Assembly: GCF_022662575.1 (NCBI RefSeq)
Contig: NZ_JALBFU010000003.1
Coordinates: forward strand, 248,879-312,878
DNA length: 64,000 nt
Direction of reading: 5' to 3'
Source: Luteimonas aquatica
GTDB taxonomy: Bacteria > Pseudomonadota > Gammaproteobacteria > Xanthomonadales > Xanthomonadaceae
Below the pieces are notes generated by a model. That model saw nothing but the letters and a program-made list of their open reading frames with translations. It was not told where the DNA came from and did not search any database. Of this stretch, positions 17,856 through 26,700 are shown in pieces. Position 1 is the stretch's first letter; each line of letters opens with the position of its first letter. The translations under genes and the position numbers were made by a program.

Positions 17856-17881
17856 AAAGGCGTCCCGACCGGGACGCCTTT
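17856..17881 (-). terminator. intrinsic terminator of the exported hypothetical gene
   Basis: AAAGGCGTCCC / GGGACGCCTTT, an 11-bp stem with a 4-nt loop, 24 nt past the stop of the minus-strand gene that ends at 17906. The self-complementary A/T ends allow action in both directions. Confidence 0.65.
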
Positions 17882-17905
17882 CCGCCCAAAGTCCGGGCTG
17901 CGGGA

Positions 17906-18577
17906 TCAGAACCCTTCGAAAAGCAGGGTATGCACGTTGCTGGACGTCGTGGCCGCCGTGCCGACGTTGTTGTCGGAGATGAAATACCCCACCACGTCCG
18001 CCGCGATCACGCCGAGCCACTTCCAGAACCGGCCCTTCGACGTGCTTCCGCTGCCGCCGAGAGCGCCGTGCTTGGCCGCGTATTCGGACCAGTAGCGCGT
18101 GGAATGCCTGGCCACGCTCAGGCCGCCCAGGATGAGGGCGCCGTTCTTCGACTTGGGATCCAGCCGCTCGATGGCCTCCTTCTCCAGTTCCGCGAACTGC
18201 GCCGCGGCCTCGTCCATGTCCTCGGCGTTCTCGACGATCCGGTCGATGCGCTCGATGAAGGAGAACTCGTAGGCGCTGAACCGCTCGCGCTGCGCGGCGA
18301 TGTTCTCCGCGACCGACCGCGTCGGATCCACCGAATCGACGAGGGGCTGCTGGGTTTCGATGAACTGCTGCAGCGGCATTCCGGGATCGTAGCCGCACTT
18401 CTCGACCAGGGAGGACAGCGCATTGTCCGGCGAGGCGCCCAGGTCCTTCAGGCAGCCGAGGTACATGTTGTGCTGGATGCCGGCCTGGTCCACCGGGTTC
18501 TCGGCGGCCAGCGCGGGGGCGCCACAGACGCCGCCGGCGAGCAGCGCGGCCGTTGCAACGAGGAGCTTTTTCTTCAT
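17906..18577 (-). CDS. exported hypothetical protein
   Basis: A 223-aa protein with a textbook Sec signal peptide (MKKKLLVATAALLAGGVCG with cleavage near APALAA). The mature part has two Cys close to the start (GCLKDLG and KCGYDPG), a charged helical middle (about 95-145) and a C-terminal Gly/Ser-rich segment. That segment runs into a hydrophobic patch (WKWLGVIAADVVGYFIS). I recognise no family. It is monocistronic with its own terminator. Confidence 0.72.
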   Translation of the reverse strand: MKKKLLVATAALLAGGVCGAPALAAENPVDQAGIQHNMYLGCLKDLGASPDNALSSLVEKCGYDPGMPLQQFIETQQPLVDSVDPTRSVAENIAAQRERFSAYEFSFIERIDRIVENAEDMDEAAAQFAELEKEAIERLDPKSKNGALILGGLSVARHSTRYWSEYAAKHGALGGSGSTSKGRFWKWLGVIAADVVGYFISDNNVGTAATTSSNVHTLLFEGF

Positions 18578-18928
18578 GAGTGTTCTCTTGCGATGGGTGG
18601 TTGAGATGGCTCCCCCGGCAGGGTCCCGAAGGGCGCCACGGTCCGCATCGGCGGTGCTCGGTGCGGCGGTTTCAGGCTAGGCAGGCGCGGCGCGGACCAC
18701 GAGGGCGAAGCCGGGTCGCGGCGGGAGCGAGCCGGGCCCGATGCGCGGCAAACGGGCGCGCGATCCGCGATCGCGCGGCCGCGCTTCGGGCTGGAGGACG
18801 CGATGCCGCCATCGGGAAAACAATGCGTTACGCGGATTTATTCCCGGTCTATACCCGCGCCGGGGCTGGAGCCCGCGCCATCGTCTCTTCTACGCTGCGC
18901 TTTCCGCCCACACGCTCCCGAGGCTCCA
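18578..18928. other. intergenic region between divergent genes
   Basis: About 350 nt separate two divergently transcribed exported proteins. A less GC-rich patch near 18815-18860, containing TTATTCCC and CTATACC, probably holds the promoter of the right-hand gene. Nothing else is recognisable. Confidence 0.4.
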
Positions 18929-19318
18929 ATGCTTGCCTGCCGTCCTCTTGCCTTCGCCACCGTCCTGATCTCCGCCCTCCTGCTGCCGTCCCTGGCCGCG
19001 CAGGCGCACGAGACGTTGCCGCCGGACTGGTGCATGCAGGAAGGCCAGCAGCCGGAGATCGTCGTCAAGTTCGACTTCGACGGCCCGCAGCTGCGCGAAG
19101 TGATGGACAAGTGCGGGATCGTCGACAGCACGGACCATTGGCATGCCGCCTCGGAGGCGATGTCGGCCTATTGCGGCATCGTGGCGCCGTCGAAGTCGGC
19201 GATGCCGGTCATCTTTGGTCCAAGCACCTATCTGTCCGAGGACCACCACGCCAGCTACCGCATCGAGCAGGGCCTGAAGGGAGCATGCGTGGTCTGCCCG
19301 CCGCGGCCCGGGCGCTGA
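18929..19318 (+). CDS. exported small hypothetical protein
   Basis: A 129-aa protein with a signal peptide (MLACRPLAFATVLISALLLP, cleavage near AAQA). The mature part begins HETLPPDWC and contains further Cys (DKCGIVD, AYCGIVA, ACVVCPP), so disulfides are likely after export. I do not recognise the family. The upstream in-frame extension to 18803 is Pro/Arg-rich and unlikely to be translated. Confidence 0.6.
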   Translation: MLACRPLAFATVLISALLLPSLAAQAHETLPPDWCMQEGQQPEIVVKFDFDGPQLREVMDKCGIVDSTDHWHAASEAMSAYCGIVAPSKSAMPVIFGPSTYLSEDHHASYRIEQGLKGACVVCPPRPGR

Positions 19319-19348
19319 CGGCCGCGGCCGCGCGCCGCGCCGGTGCGG

Positions 19349-21472
19349 TCAAACGAACGCGTCCCGACGGGTGTAGGCCAGCACGGCGTCGATGCGCGTC
19401 TGCAGGGCGGCGCGGGTGTCCGCCGACAGCCCCTCGCATTGCGCCAGCACGAAATAGGCCGAACGCAGCACATCCCGCCAACGCGGGTTGCGCGGCAGCT
19501 TGGAGACGGCCAGATAGCGCTCCATCGCGCGCGCGCGCAGCCGGCCGTCGTCGATGTTCACCCGCCAGATGCGGCTGCGCTCGGCAAGCTCCAGCCGGCC
19601 GGTGCCGGTCGCGCCTTCCCAGGCGTCGATGACGGCCAGCATCAACTCGACCAGGACGCGGCGGAAGGCATCGCGCACGGAAGGGGCGGCGCCGTCCTGC
19701 GCCCGGTCCTCGCCCGGCGCCGCTTGCTGCGCCTGGGCGTCGGCGCGTTCGCGCAGCGCGAGGACGACCAGGCCGTCGCCTCCGGCCCAGGGTTCGAGGC
19801 TGGCGAGCAGCGTCCGGCCCTGCCGCGTGGCGAATTCCAGGCGCTGCGCGGCGCTGTCCTCCATCCGCTCCAGGGCCGCGAGCAGCGCGGGCCGGTCCGC
19901 CTCGGCCACGAAGGCCGACACCGCCTGGCCCACCGGCGGCGATGCCGGCGCGGCCCCGAGGCGAAGGCCGCCGGCACGGTTCGCGGCCAGCACCTGTCCT
20001 TCCGCATCCAGCAGGCAGACCGCGTCCTCGCGGCTGTCGAGCAGCGTCTGCAGCAGGCTGCGGTCTTCCGCCAGCGCATCGGCCTCCCGGCGGTAGCGGG
20101 CGAGTTCCTCCTCGTGGCGGATGCGCCGCGCCTCTTCCCGCAGGCGCTCGCGCTGCCGGCGCCGTTGCAGCAGCAGCCAGAAGCCGAGCGCCGCCGCGAC
20201 GCCGGACACCAGCGCCAGCCACAGCAGCAGCGTGCGTTGGCGGAGCTGGGCGCCGCGCAGGCGGTTCTCGCTTTCCAGCACCGCGATGGTGCGCTGCTGC
20301 TCCGCGGCCTCGAACCGGATCCGCAGCCAGTCCAGCTGGCGGTCGTGCTGCGCGCGCATCAGCTTGGCCGCCTCCGCGTTGACGCGGCGCAGCGTGGCGT
20401 TGGCGGCCACGACGTCGCCCATGCTTTCCTGCACGGTCGCCAGCTCCTCCAGCAGCGGCACCCGCGCCGGGTCGCCCTCGGCGGCCGCATCCAGCGCCTC
20501 GCGCAGGCGTGCCGCGGCGGATGCGGTATTGCCCTCGAACCGCGCCGTGCGTGCGATCTGCAGTTGCAGCGCCGCCGGCAGCGGCAGCTTCCAGGTCTCG
20601 GCCAGGGCCAGTGCGCCGGCGCTCCAGCGCCGCGCCTGGGGCACGTCGCCCAGAGCCAGCGCCGCGCGGATCAGGCCGTCGTGCACCCGCAGCTCGTACA
20701 CCCGGTTGCCCTGGTTGCGGTAGACGGCCAACGCCTCCTGCAGCCAGGCCGACGCCTGGCGCGTGTCGCCGCCGTCGAGGGCCACTTCCGCCCTGGTTTC
20801 CTGCACGTGCGCCGCTTCCGCGGGATCGCCCTTGGCCCGATAGAAGGCCAGCGCATCGCGGTAGTAGCGCATGGCGGTCTCGGATTCGCGCAGCTCGCGG
20901 TACACGTCGGCGATGTTGTTCAGCACGGCGCCGGAGATTTCGCCCTGGGCGCGCTGGATTTCCAGGCTGGCGGTCAGGCTGCGCAGGGCGCCGCGAAAAT
21001 CGCCCAGGCGGCGCAGCGCCGCGCCGACGTTCTTCAGATCGCGCGCCTCGGCCGTGCGATCGCCGAGCGTCCTGGACTGCGCGACCGCGCATTCGAAGCG
21101 CTCGAGCGCCTGCGGGATGCGTTCGCGGCGGAAGTCGAGAATGCCGCGCCGGCGTGTGAGCTCGTAGCGGGAACGCGCATCGCCCTCGTCGCCGATGACG
21201 GCGTCGGCGCAGTCGAGCGCCTGCTCGGCCGCCTCGAAGCGGCCGGCATCCAGGCGCTGCTCGGCTTGCGCGAACAACGCCTTCACCTCCTCATCGCCGA
21301 CGGCCCCGGCAGGCGGAAGCCCCGCGCGCCGGACGCAGAGCCTGGGCTCGGGAAGCGCGCGATCGGCTTTGGCATCCCCGCAGCCGTGCACGCCTTCGCG
21401 CGCGACCGATGTCCCGTGCGCGGCCAACAGGAGCAGCGCGCACAGCAGGACGCATCCTTTCGACTGCCCCAC
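19349..21472 (-). CDS. TPR-containing membrane sensor-like protein with PAS-like domain
   Basis: Protein of about 707 aa. Order: signal peptide (VGQSKGCVLLCALLLLAA), about six tetratricopeptide-like repeats (100-440, for example FRGALRSLTASLEIQRAQGE), one transmembrane helix (TLLLWLALVSGVAAALGFWL) and a coiled coil. A cytoplasmic PAS-like domain (AVCLLDAEGQVLAANRA) and a C-terminal helical domain (RIWRVNIDDGRLRARAMERY) follow. There is no histidine-kinase, GGDEF or DNA-binding motif. The layout suggests a periplasmic TPR sensor passing a signal inward, but the output is unknown. The GTG at 21472 was chosen for the signal peptide; the frame stays open to 21667. Confidence 0.68.
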   Translation of the reverse strand: MGQSKGCVLLCALLLLAAHGTSVAREGVHGCGDAKADRALPEPRLCVRRAGLPPAGAVGDEEVKALFAQAEQRLDAGRFEAAEQALDCADAVIGDEGDARSRYELTRRRGILDFRRERIPQALERFECAVAQSRTLGDRTAEARDLKNVGAALRRLGDFRGALRSLTASLEIQRAQGEISGAVLNNIADVYRELRESETAMRYYRDALAFYRAKGDPAEAAHVQETRAEVALDGGDTRQASAWLQEALAVYRNQGNRVYELRVHDGLIRAALALGDVPQARRWSAGALALAETWKLPLPAALQLQIARTARFEGNTASAAARLREALDAAAEGDPARVPLLEELATVQESMGDVVAANATLRRVNAEAAKLMRAQHDRQLDWLRIRFEAAEQQRTIAVLESENRLRGAQLRQRTLLLWLALVSGVAAALGFWLLLQRRRQRERLREEARRIRHEEELARYRREADALAEDRSLLQTLLDSREDAVCLLDAEGQVLAANRAGGLRLGAAPASPPVGQAVSAFVAEADRPALLAALERMEDSAAQRLEFATRQGRTLLASLEPWAGGDGLVVLALRERADAQAQQAAPGEDRAQDGAAPSVRDAFRRVLVELMLAVIDAWEGATGTGRLELAERSRIWRVNIDDGRLRARAMERYLAVSKLPRNPRWRDVLRSAYFVLAQCEGLSADTRAALQTRIDAVLAYTRRDAFV

Positions 21473-21959
21473 CGCTCCGGTTCGGCCCGTCCGGGCGGCC
21501 CAAGCGGATGAAGCAGAAGGACCTGGCCGGACCGGACGCTTCCCGTTGCGCGCGAACCGCGTCGACGGACCGGGGACCTGCTTTCCTTGCTTCACTTCCC
21601 CGCAGCTCCTGATCGATCGAAACGCGGCCCGGCTTCCACTGAGGCGGCCTCGCTTGCGTATGCGCAATACCGTTCAACTCGATGGGCGGGCACGCGCCAT
21701 CGCGGTGCCGCCATGGGCAGAGGCGCCGGCACGGACGCCGATTGCAGTAGACCCGATCCGACACGGGGCGATCAAGCCGGGCACGCGGATGCAGCCGCGC
21801 CGCCGCTCGATTCCGGCGAAAGCCGCACAATCGGGTCGCCGCCGTGAACCGCGTTCCCGCTTCGCGAAGCCGGGCAGCTGCTGGCCGCGCTCGCATCCGC
21901 GGCGCGCCGACGCCCAGGCGTTCGTCCGAGCGGCAATGTCCCGGCGCGGCCGGGACGGA
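21473..21959. other. intergenic region upstream of the TPR sensor
   Basis: About 490 nt with no convincing gene. It holds the upstream open extension of the TPR sensor frame and a short palindrome TTGCGTATGCGCAA (21654-21667), possibly an operator. The rest shows no structure I can name. Confidence 0.4.
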
Positions 21960-22781
21960 TCAGGCCGCCTGCGGCCAGGCGGCTTCCTGCACCAGCCGCA
22001 GGCGCGGCGGCAGCTCGGCCAGCATTTCGCCGCGGTGCGAGAGCAGGCGCAGGGTACCGTCGGCCTCCTCGGCGAGCGCGCTCAGGCTTTCCACCCAGTC
22101 GCCGTCGTTGGCGTAGATCAGCGCGCCGCGCTGCACCAGGCCGGCGCGGTGGATGTGCCCGCAGACCACGCCGTCCAGACCGCGGCGCGCGGCATCGTCC
22201 AGGCCGGCCTGCACGAACCGTTCGATGTAGCGTTCGGCCGCGCCGCTCTGGCGCTTGAGGAACTCCGACAGCGACCAGTAGCGCAGGCCGAAGCTGCGGC
22301 GGATCCGGTTCAGCACCTGGTTGCCGGTGAGGATGCGGTAGTAGAGCCAGTCGCCGAACTTCTCCTGCAGGCCGCCGAAATGGGTGACCGCGTCGTAGTC
22401 GTCGCCGTGCACGACCAGCAGGCGGCGGCCGTCGGCGGTGACGTGGATGGTGCGGCGCCGCACCTGCATGGCCGGCAGCGCCAGGCCGCAGAAGTGGCGG
22501 ATCGGGCGATCGTGGTTGCCGGGGATGTAGATCAGCTCGGTGCCCCGTCGCCGCAACGCATGCAGCGCCTCGACCACGCGGTTGTGGGCCTGCCCCCAGC
22601 GCGCGCGGCGCTGCGCCAGCCACCACAGGTCGACGATGTCGCCGACCAGGTACAGCCGCGCGCAGTCCAGCGTCGACAGGAATGCCGCCAGCTCCTCGGC
22701 ATGGCAGTGCTTGGCGCCCAGGTGGACATCGGAGATGAAGACCGCGCGCCGACGCCCCTTGCTCGCGGTCGCCGGGCTCAT
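21960..22781 (-). CDS. UDP-2,3-diacylglucosamine hydrolase-like metallophosphoesterase
   Basis: Calcineurin-like phosphoesterase of 273 aa with the LpxH-type motifs in order: ISDVHLG, VGDIVDLWW, YIPGNHD, VVHGDDYDAV and VCGHIHRAG. The family removes UMP from UDP-diacylglucosamine in lipid A synthesis. This longer variant (true LpxH is about 240 aa) belongs to a wider group of membrane-associated phosphoesterases, so the substrate is not certain. The start overlaps the upstream acyltransferase stop as ATGA, suggesting a lipid substrate. Confidence 0.82.
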   Translation of the reverse strand: MSPATASKGRRRAVFISDVHLGAKHCHAEELAAFLSTLDCARLYLVGDIVDLWWLAQRRARWGQAHNRVVEALHALRRRGTELIYIPGNHDRPIRHFCGLALPAMQVRRRTIHVTADGRRLLVVHGDDYDAVTHFGGLQEKFGDWLYYRILTGNQVLNRIRRSFGLRYWSLSEFLKRQSGAAERYIERFVQAGLDDAARRGLDGVVCGHIHRAGLVQRGALIYANDGDWVESLSALAEEADGTLRLLSHRGEMLAELPPRLRLVQEAAWPQAA

Positions 22782-24478
22782 GCGTCGGCCCCGGCCTGCT
22801 TGAGGTAGCGCTTTCGCTTGTTGGGGCGCAGCTTGTGCATGTCGACCTCGATCAGCCCGTCGATCGAATCGCTGAAATCCGGATCCACGCCGAAGGCGAG
22901 GAAGCGCGCGCCGCCGGGTTCGCACAGGTCGGTGTACTGCTTGTAGAGCATCGGCACCGACGCGCCCAGCGCCGCCAGGTTGCCCTTGAGCACGCCGAAG
23001 GCGGTCTCGGCGTCCATTTCCCCGAACGAGGGCGGCGCGGCGAAGTACTGGAACGGCCGCAGCGAGGCGGCCAGCGGCTGCTCGCAGCCGAAGTAGCGCT
23101 GGTAGTAGGCCACCAGCTGCTCGCGCGCGGCCAGCGGCAGCGCCGCGCTGATCGACACCGGGCCGAACAGGTAGCGCACGCCCGGGTAGCGCAGCAGGTA
23201 GGCGCCGATCCCGTACCAGAGGTAGTCCAGGCTGCGGCTGCCCCAATAGTCCGGCGTGACATAGCTGCGGCCCAGCTCCATGCCCTCGGCGACGTGCGGG
23301 ATCAGGTCGTCGGCATAGCGGAACAGCGAGGCGGTGTAGAGGCCGGACAGGCCGCGCTCGGCCAGCGCGCGCGCGCCGCGCATCACCCGGTAGCCTCCGG
23401 CGATGCGTCCCGGACCGTCGTCCCACAGCACGATCTGCTCGTAGTGGGTGTCGTAGGCGTCGATATCGCGGGCGCGGCCGGTGCCCTCGCCGACCTTGCG
23501 GAAGGTCAGCTCGCGGGCGCGGCCGATCTCGCGCAGCAGCGGCGAGTCGATGCGCAGTCGCGCCAGGCGGATCTGCTTGCCGTCCTGGGTCTCGCCCAGC
23601 AGTTCGGTGGCGGCGATCTCGGCGCGCAGCAGCTCCACCGGCTCCGGCGGCGCCAGCGGCTCCTGCCCCGGCGCCTGGGTGACGCGCTGCTTGCCGAGCG
23701 CGTACAGCGCCTTGCGCACCGTGCGCAGCGCGGTGACCGGATCGGCGTCGCGCTCGATCTTGAGCGGCTGCCCGATGCGCAGATGCAGCGGACGATTGCG
23801 GCGCGCGTACATCTCGCGCGCCAGCAGCGCGGTGGCGGCCGGCTTGAACAGCGCCGAGGCGCCGTAGAACAGCGCGGAATTGCGCGCCTGGATGCGCACC
23901 GGCAGCACCGGCGCGCCGGTCTTGCGCGCGAAACGCACGAAGCCGCGCTGCCAGCGGCCGTCGCGCACCCCGCGCAGGCCCAGGCGCGAGACCTCGCCGG
24001 CCGGGAACACGATCACGCACTGTTCCTGTTCCAGCGCCTGCTCGATGGCGCGCAGGCTCTCGGCCGCGGCGCGCCCGCCGAACACGCGCACCGGCAGCAG
24101 CAGGCCGGCCAGCGGCTCGAGCATCAGCAGCAGGTCGTTGGCGACGATGCGCACGTCCTGGCGCACCCGGCCCACGTGCTGCAGCAGCGACAGCGCGTCC
24201 AGCGCCCCGGAAGGATGGTTGGCGACGATCAGCAGGCGGCCGCGCTCGGGAATCGCGCCCTGGGTGGTGTCCACGGTGTAGCGCGCCTGCAGGTGGTCCA
24301 TCGACGCGTCGACGAACTCGAAATCGCGCAGGTGGCCGCTGTGTGCCAGGAAGTGGTCCAGGGTCTCGAAGCGCGACCAGCGCCCGAGCGTGCGCAGCAG
24401 CGGCCGCGCGAGACTGGACCCGCGGCCATGGAACAACTGCGGGAACCGTTGTTGCAGGCGTTCTTCGAGTGTGAGCAT
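22778..24478 (-). CDS. OlsF-like bifunctional acyltransferase (ornithine lipid synthesis)
   Basis: Two-domain protein of 566 aa. The N-terminal PlsC-type O-acyltransferase has the H-x4-D motif (ANHPSGALDAL) and the later FPAGEVS block. The C-terminal half is a GNAT/hemolysin-fold N-acyltransferase, like OlsB (GGYRVMRGARAL, SLDYLWYGIGAYLLRYP). This is the order in OlsF, which makes ornithine lipids in two steps in one protein. Which amino acid is acylated cannot be read from sequence. The start at 24478 (MLTLEERLQQRFPQL) fits the family better than the ATG at 24547; neither has a clear ribosome site. It is coupled to the phosphoesterase by ATGA. Confidence 0.8.
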   Translation of the reverse strand: MLTLEERLQQRFPQLFHGRGSSLARPLLRTLGRWSRFETLDHFLAHSGHLRDFEFVDASMDHLQARYTVDTTQGAIPERGRLLIVANHPSGALDALSLLQHVGRVRQDVRIVANDLLLMLEPLAGLLLPVRVFGGRAAAESLRAIEQALEQEQCVIVFPAGEVSRLGLRGVRDGRWQRGFVRFARKTGAPVLPVRIQARNSALFYGASALFKPAATALLAREMYARRNRPLHLRIGQPLKIERDADPVTALRTVRKALYALGKQRVTQAPGQEPLAPPEPVELLRAEIAATELLGETQDGKQIRLARLRIDSPLLREIGRARELTFRKVGEGTGRARDIDAYDTHYEQIVLWDDGPGRIAGGYRVMRGARALAERGLSGLYTASLFRYADDLIPHVAEGMELGRSYVTPDYWGSRSLDYLWYGIGAYLLRYPGVRYLFGPVSISAALPLAAREQLVAYYQRYFGCEQPLAASLRPFQYFAAPPSFGEMDAETAFGVLKGNLAALGASVPMLYKQYTDLCEPGGARFLAFGVDPDFSDSIDGLIEVDMHKLRPNKRKRYLKQAGADA

Positions 24479-24826
24479 GGCGGCGGGGGGCGGGCGACCG
24501 GCAGGAACGGCCTGGTTGGCCGGCAGCCTGCGCCGGCCCTGCGACATCGATATTTCTGAATTGCTGCGCCAAGGTTACAAACCGCCCGGAGCGATTGCCA
24601 GCGAAACGCACGCCCCCGTATGCAGGCCGGGACCGGCGGCGATTCCGACGGCCGGGCCAGGCCCGGCGCGGCTTGCCGGCCGGCGGCCCCGCCCCGCCCT
24701 CGTCCGGCTGGCTTAATTTTCGGGAAACATCCTTTCGGTCATGATGCGCCCACCGGCGCGCCCGTGTATCATGCGCGCCCATCTTTTCATCCGAATACAA
24801 GGATGAACCACTTACAGGAGCCGTCG
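24479..24826. other. divergent promoter region olsF-like / metK
   Basis: About 350 nt between divergent genes. Near metK there is an AT-richer stretch with TATCAT (24767-24772) as a possible -10. A small leader hairpin TCATCC / GGATGA (24787-24806) lies just before the metK ribosome site. No SAM riboswitch of any class known to me fits this leader. Confidence 0.4.
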
Positions 24827-26038
24827 ATGTCCAGCTACCTCTTCACCTCCGAATCGGTCTCGGAAGGCCATCCGGACAAGGTCGCCGACCAGATTTCGGA
24901 CGCCGTGCTCGACGCTATCCTGGCCCAGGACAAGCGCGCGCGCGTGGCCTGCGAGACGATGGTGAAGACGGGCGTGGCGATCGTCGCCGGCGAGATCACC
25001 ACCTCGGCCTGGATCGACCTGGAGGCGCTGACCCGCAAGGTCATCCTCGACATCGGCTACAACAGCTCCGACGTCGGCTTCGACGGCGCCACCTGCGGCG
25101 TGCTCAACCTGATCGGCAAGCAGTCCCCCGACATCAACCAGGGCGTGGACCGCAAGAAGCCGGAAGAGCAAGGCGCCGGCGACCAGGGCCTGATGTTCGG
25201 CTACGCCACCAACGAGACCGACAGCTACATGCCGGCCGCGATCCACCTCTCGCATCGCCTGGTCGAGCAGCAGGCCAAGGTGCGCAAGGCGAAGAAGTCG
25301 CCGCTGCCGTGGCTGCGCCCCGACGCCAAGTCGCAGGTCACCCTGCGCTACGAGGACGGCAAGGCCAGCGCCATCGACGCCGTGGTGCTCTCCACCCAGC
25401 ACGATCCCGACGTGAAGCAGAAGGATCTGATCGAAGCCGTGCGCGAGGAGATCCTCAAGCCGGTGCTGCCGGCCAAGTGGCTGCACAAGGGCACCAAGTT
25501 CCACATCAACCCGACCGGCAAGTTCGTGATCGGCGGGCCGGTGGGCGACTGCGGCCTGACCGGCCGCAAGATCATCGTCGACACCTACGGCGGCTGGGCC
25601 CGCCACGGCGGCGGCGCGTTCTCCGGCAAGGACCCCTCGAAAGTCGACCGCTCGGCCGCCTACGCCGCGCGCTACGTCGCCAAGAACGTGGTGGCCGCCG
25701 GCCTGGCCGACCGCTGCGAGGTGCAGGTCAGCTACGCCATCGGCGTGGCCGAGCCGACCAGCATCTCGGTGACCACCTTCGGCACCGGCAAGATCAGCGA
25801 CGACAAAATCGAGAAGCTGATCCGCAAGCACTTCGACCTGCGCCCGTACGGCATCATCAAGATGCTCGACCTGATCCACCCGATGTACCAGGACACGGCG
25901 GCCTACGGCCACTTCGGCCGCAAGCCGAAGGAGATCAGCTACGTCGACGCGGCCGGCAAGAAGCACACGGCCACCTCGTTCTCGTGGGAGAAGACCGACA
26001 AGGCCGAGGAGCTGCGCAAGGCGGCGGGCCTGAAGTAA
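24827..26038 (+). CDS. metK: S-adenosylmethionine synthetase
   Basis: Makes S-adenosylmethionine from methionine and ATP in the cytoplasm. The 403-aa protein carries the ATP-binding [17 protein letters not shown] at its N-terminus, [12 protein letters not shown] in the middle and the P-loop-like [19 protein letters not shown]. The ATG has ACAGGAG 6 nt upstream. With ahcY and metF further right, most of the methyl cycle is in this window. A 14-bp tandem duplication of its 3' end follows the gene. Confidence 0.98.
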   Translation: MSSYLFTSESVSEGHPDKVADQISDAVLDAILAQDKRARVACETMVKTGVAIVAGEITTSAWIDLEALTRKVILDIGYNSSDVGFDGATCGVLNLIGKQSPDINQGVDRKKPEEQGAGDQGLMFGYATNETDSYMPAAIHLSHRLVEQQAKVRKAKKSPLPWLRPDAKSQVTLRYEDGKASAIDAVVLSTQHDPDVKQKDLIEAVREEILKPVLPAKWLHKGTKFHINPTGKFVIGGPVGDCGLTGRKIIVDTYGGWARHGGGAFSGKDPSKVDRSAAYAARYVAKNVVAAGLADRCEVQVSYAIGVAEPTSISVTTFGTGKISDDKIEKLIRKHFDLRPYGIIKMLDLIHPMYQDTAAYGHFGRKPKEISYVDAAGKKHTATSFSWEKTDKAEELRKAAGLK

Positions 26039-26057
26039 GTCGAGCCTGAAGTAAGTC
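26028..26057 (+). repeat. 14-bp direct repeat at the metK stop codon
   Basis: GCCTGAAGTAAGTC occurs at 26028-26041 and again at 26044-26057. The first copy contains the metK stop and the second lies just after it, which looks like a small slippage duplication without coding effect. Confidence 0.85.
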
Positions 26058-26089
26058 CGCTCCGCCTCCGGCCGGACCCGGCAGGAACG

Positions 26090-26120
26090 AAAGGCCGCGC
26101 GATGCGCGGCCTTTTCGTTT
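26090..26120 (+). terminator. intrinsic terminator of metK
   Basis: AAAGGCCGCGC / GCGCGGCCTTT stem with a 3-nt loop, followed by TCGTTTC, 52 nt after the metK stop. Confidence 0.8.
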
Positions 26121-26224
26121 CTCCCGGAACCTCGCGCAACGGCGCCTGCACGTGCGCGGCATCGGTCAGCGCAGACCCGGTCGCCCGGACCGAAACGGCC
26201 CGCCCGCTCCGCGCCTGCGGCCGA

Positions 26225-26626
26225 TCACTTCCGGCCTGCCGCCGTCCTGCGCAATTCGGCGACGATGCGCTGCTTCGCCTTCTCCGAGTCCGCGCTGCCC
26301 GGCCCGGAATAGTCCAGCGCCTGGACCACGTAGACCGTCAGGCTGCCGGCCTCGATGCAGTACGCGACCAGCGCCCGGCCGTCGCCGCGCGGACCGGAGA
26401 CGTGCACCGCCAGCGTCTTGTGATCCTGCTCCAGCCGCGTCACGTAGCCGAGCGCATCGGCGCCGCGCCGCACGGCGGCGGCGCAGGCGGGCACCGACAG
26501 TCGCGTCGCGGGCTCCCGCTCCACCGCGTAGTTCAGGCCGAAATCGTCGGCTCCCGCCACTGCCGGCACCGCCAGCAACGCGGCGATGCCCAGGCCCGCG
26601 CGCTTCCTCATTGCATTGGTCGCCAT
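26225..26626 (-). CDS. small exported protein (DUF6180-like)
   Basis: A 133-aa protein with a signal peptide (KRAGLGIAALLAVPAVAGA). The compact mature domain starts DDFGLNYAVEREPATRLSVP and has two Cys (VPACAAA, AYCIEAG). It resembles what is now called DUF6180, but I am not certain. AGGAGAG precedes the ATG. It lies 75 nt downstream of the OmpA-like lipoprotein on the same strand and may share its transcript. Confidence 0.65.
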   Translation of the reverse strand: MATNAMRKRAGLGIAALLAVPAVAGADDFGLNYAVEREPATRLSVPACAAAVRRGADALGYVTRLEQDHKTLAVHVSGPRGDGRALVAYCIEAGSLTVYVVQALDYSGPGSADSEKAKQRIVAELRRTAAGRK

Positions 26627-26700
26627 CGCCCTCTCCTGCTTGTGTCTGTAATTCAAAGGTCCGATCAGATCCGGCAGGGACCCGCCGGCCATCGTGCGCA

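Noticed and set aside
24700-24826. A SAM riboswitch before metK
   Set aside because: None of the conserved blocks of the SAM-I, SAM-II/V or SAM/SAH classes could be found. Only a 6-bp leader hairpin is present.
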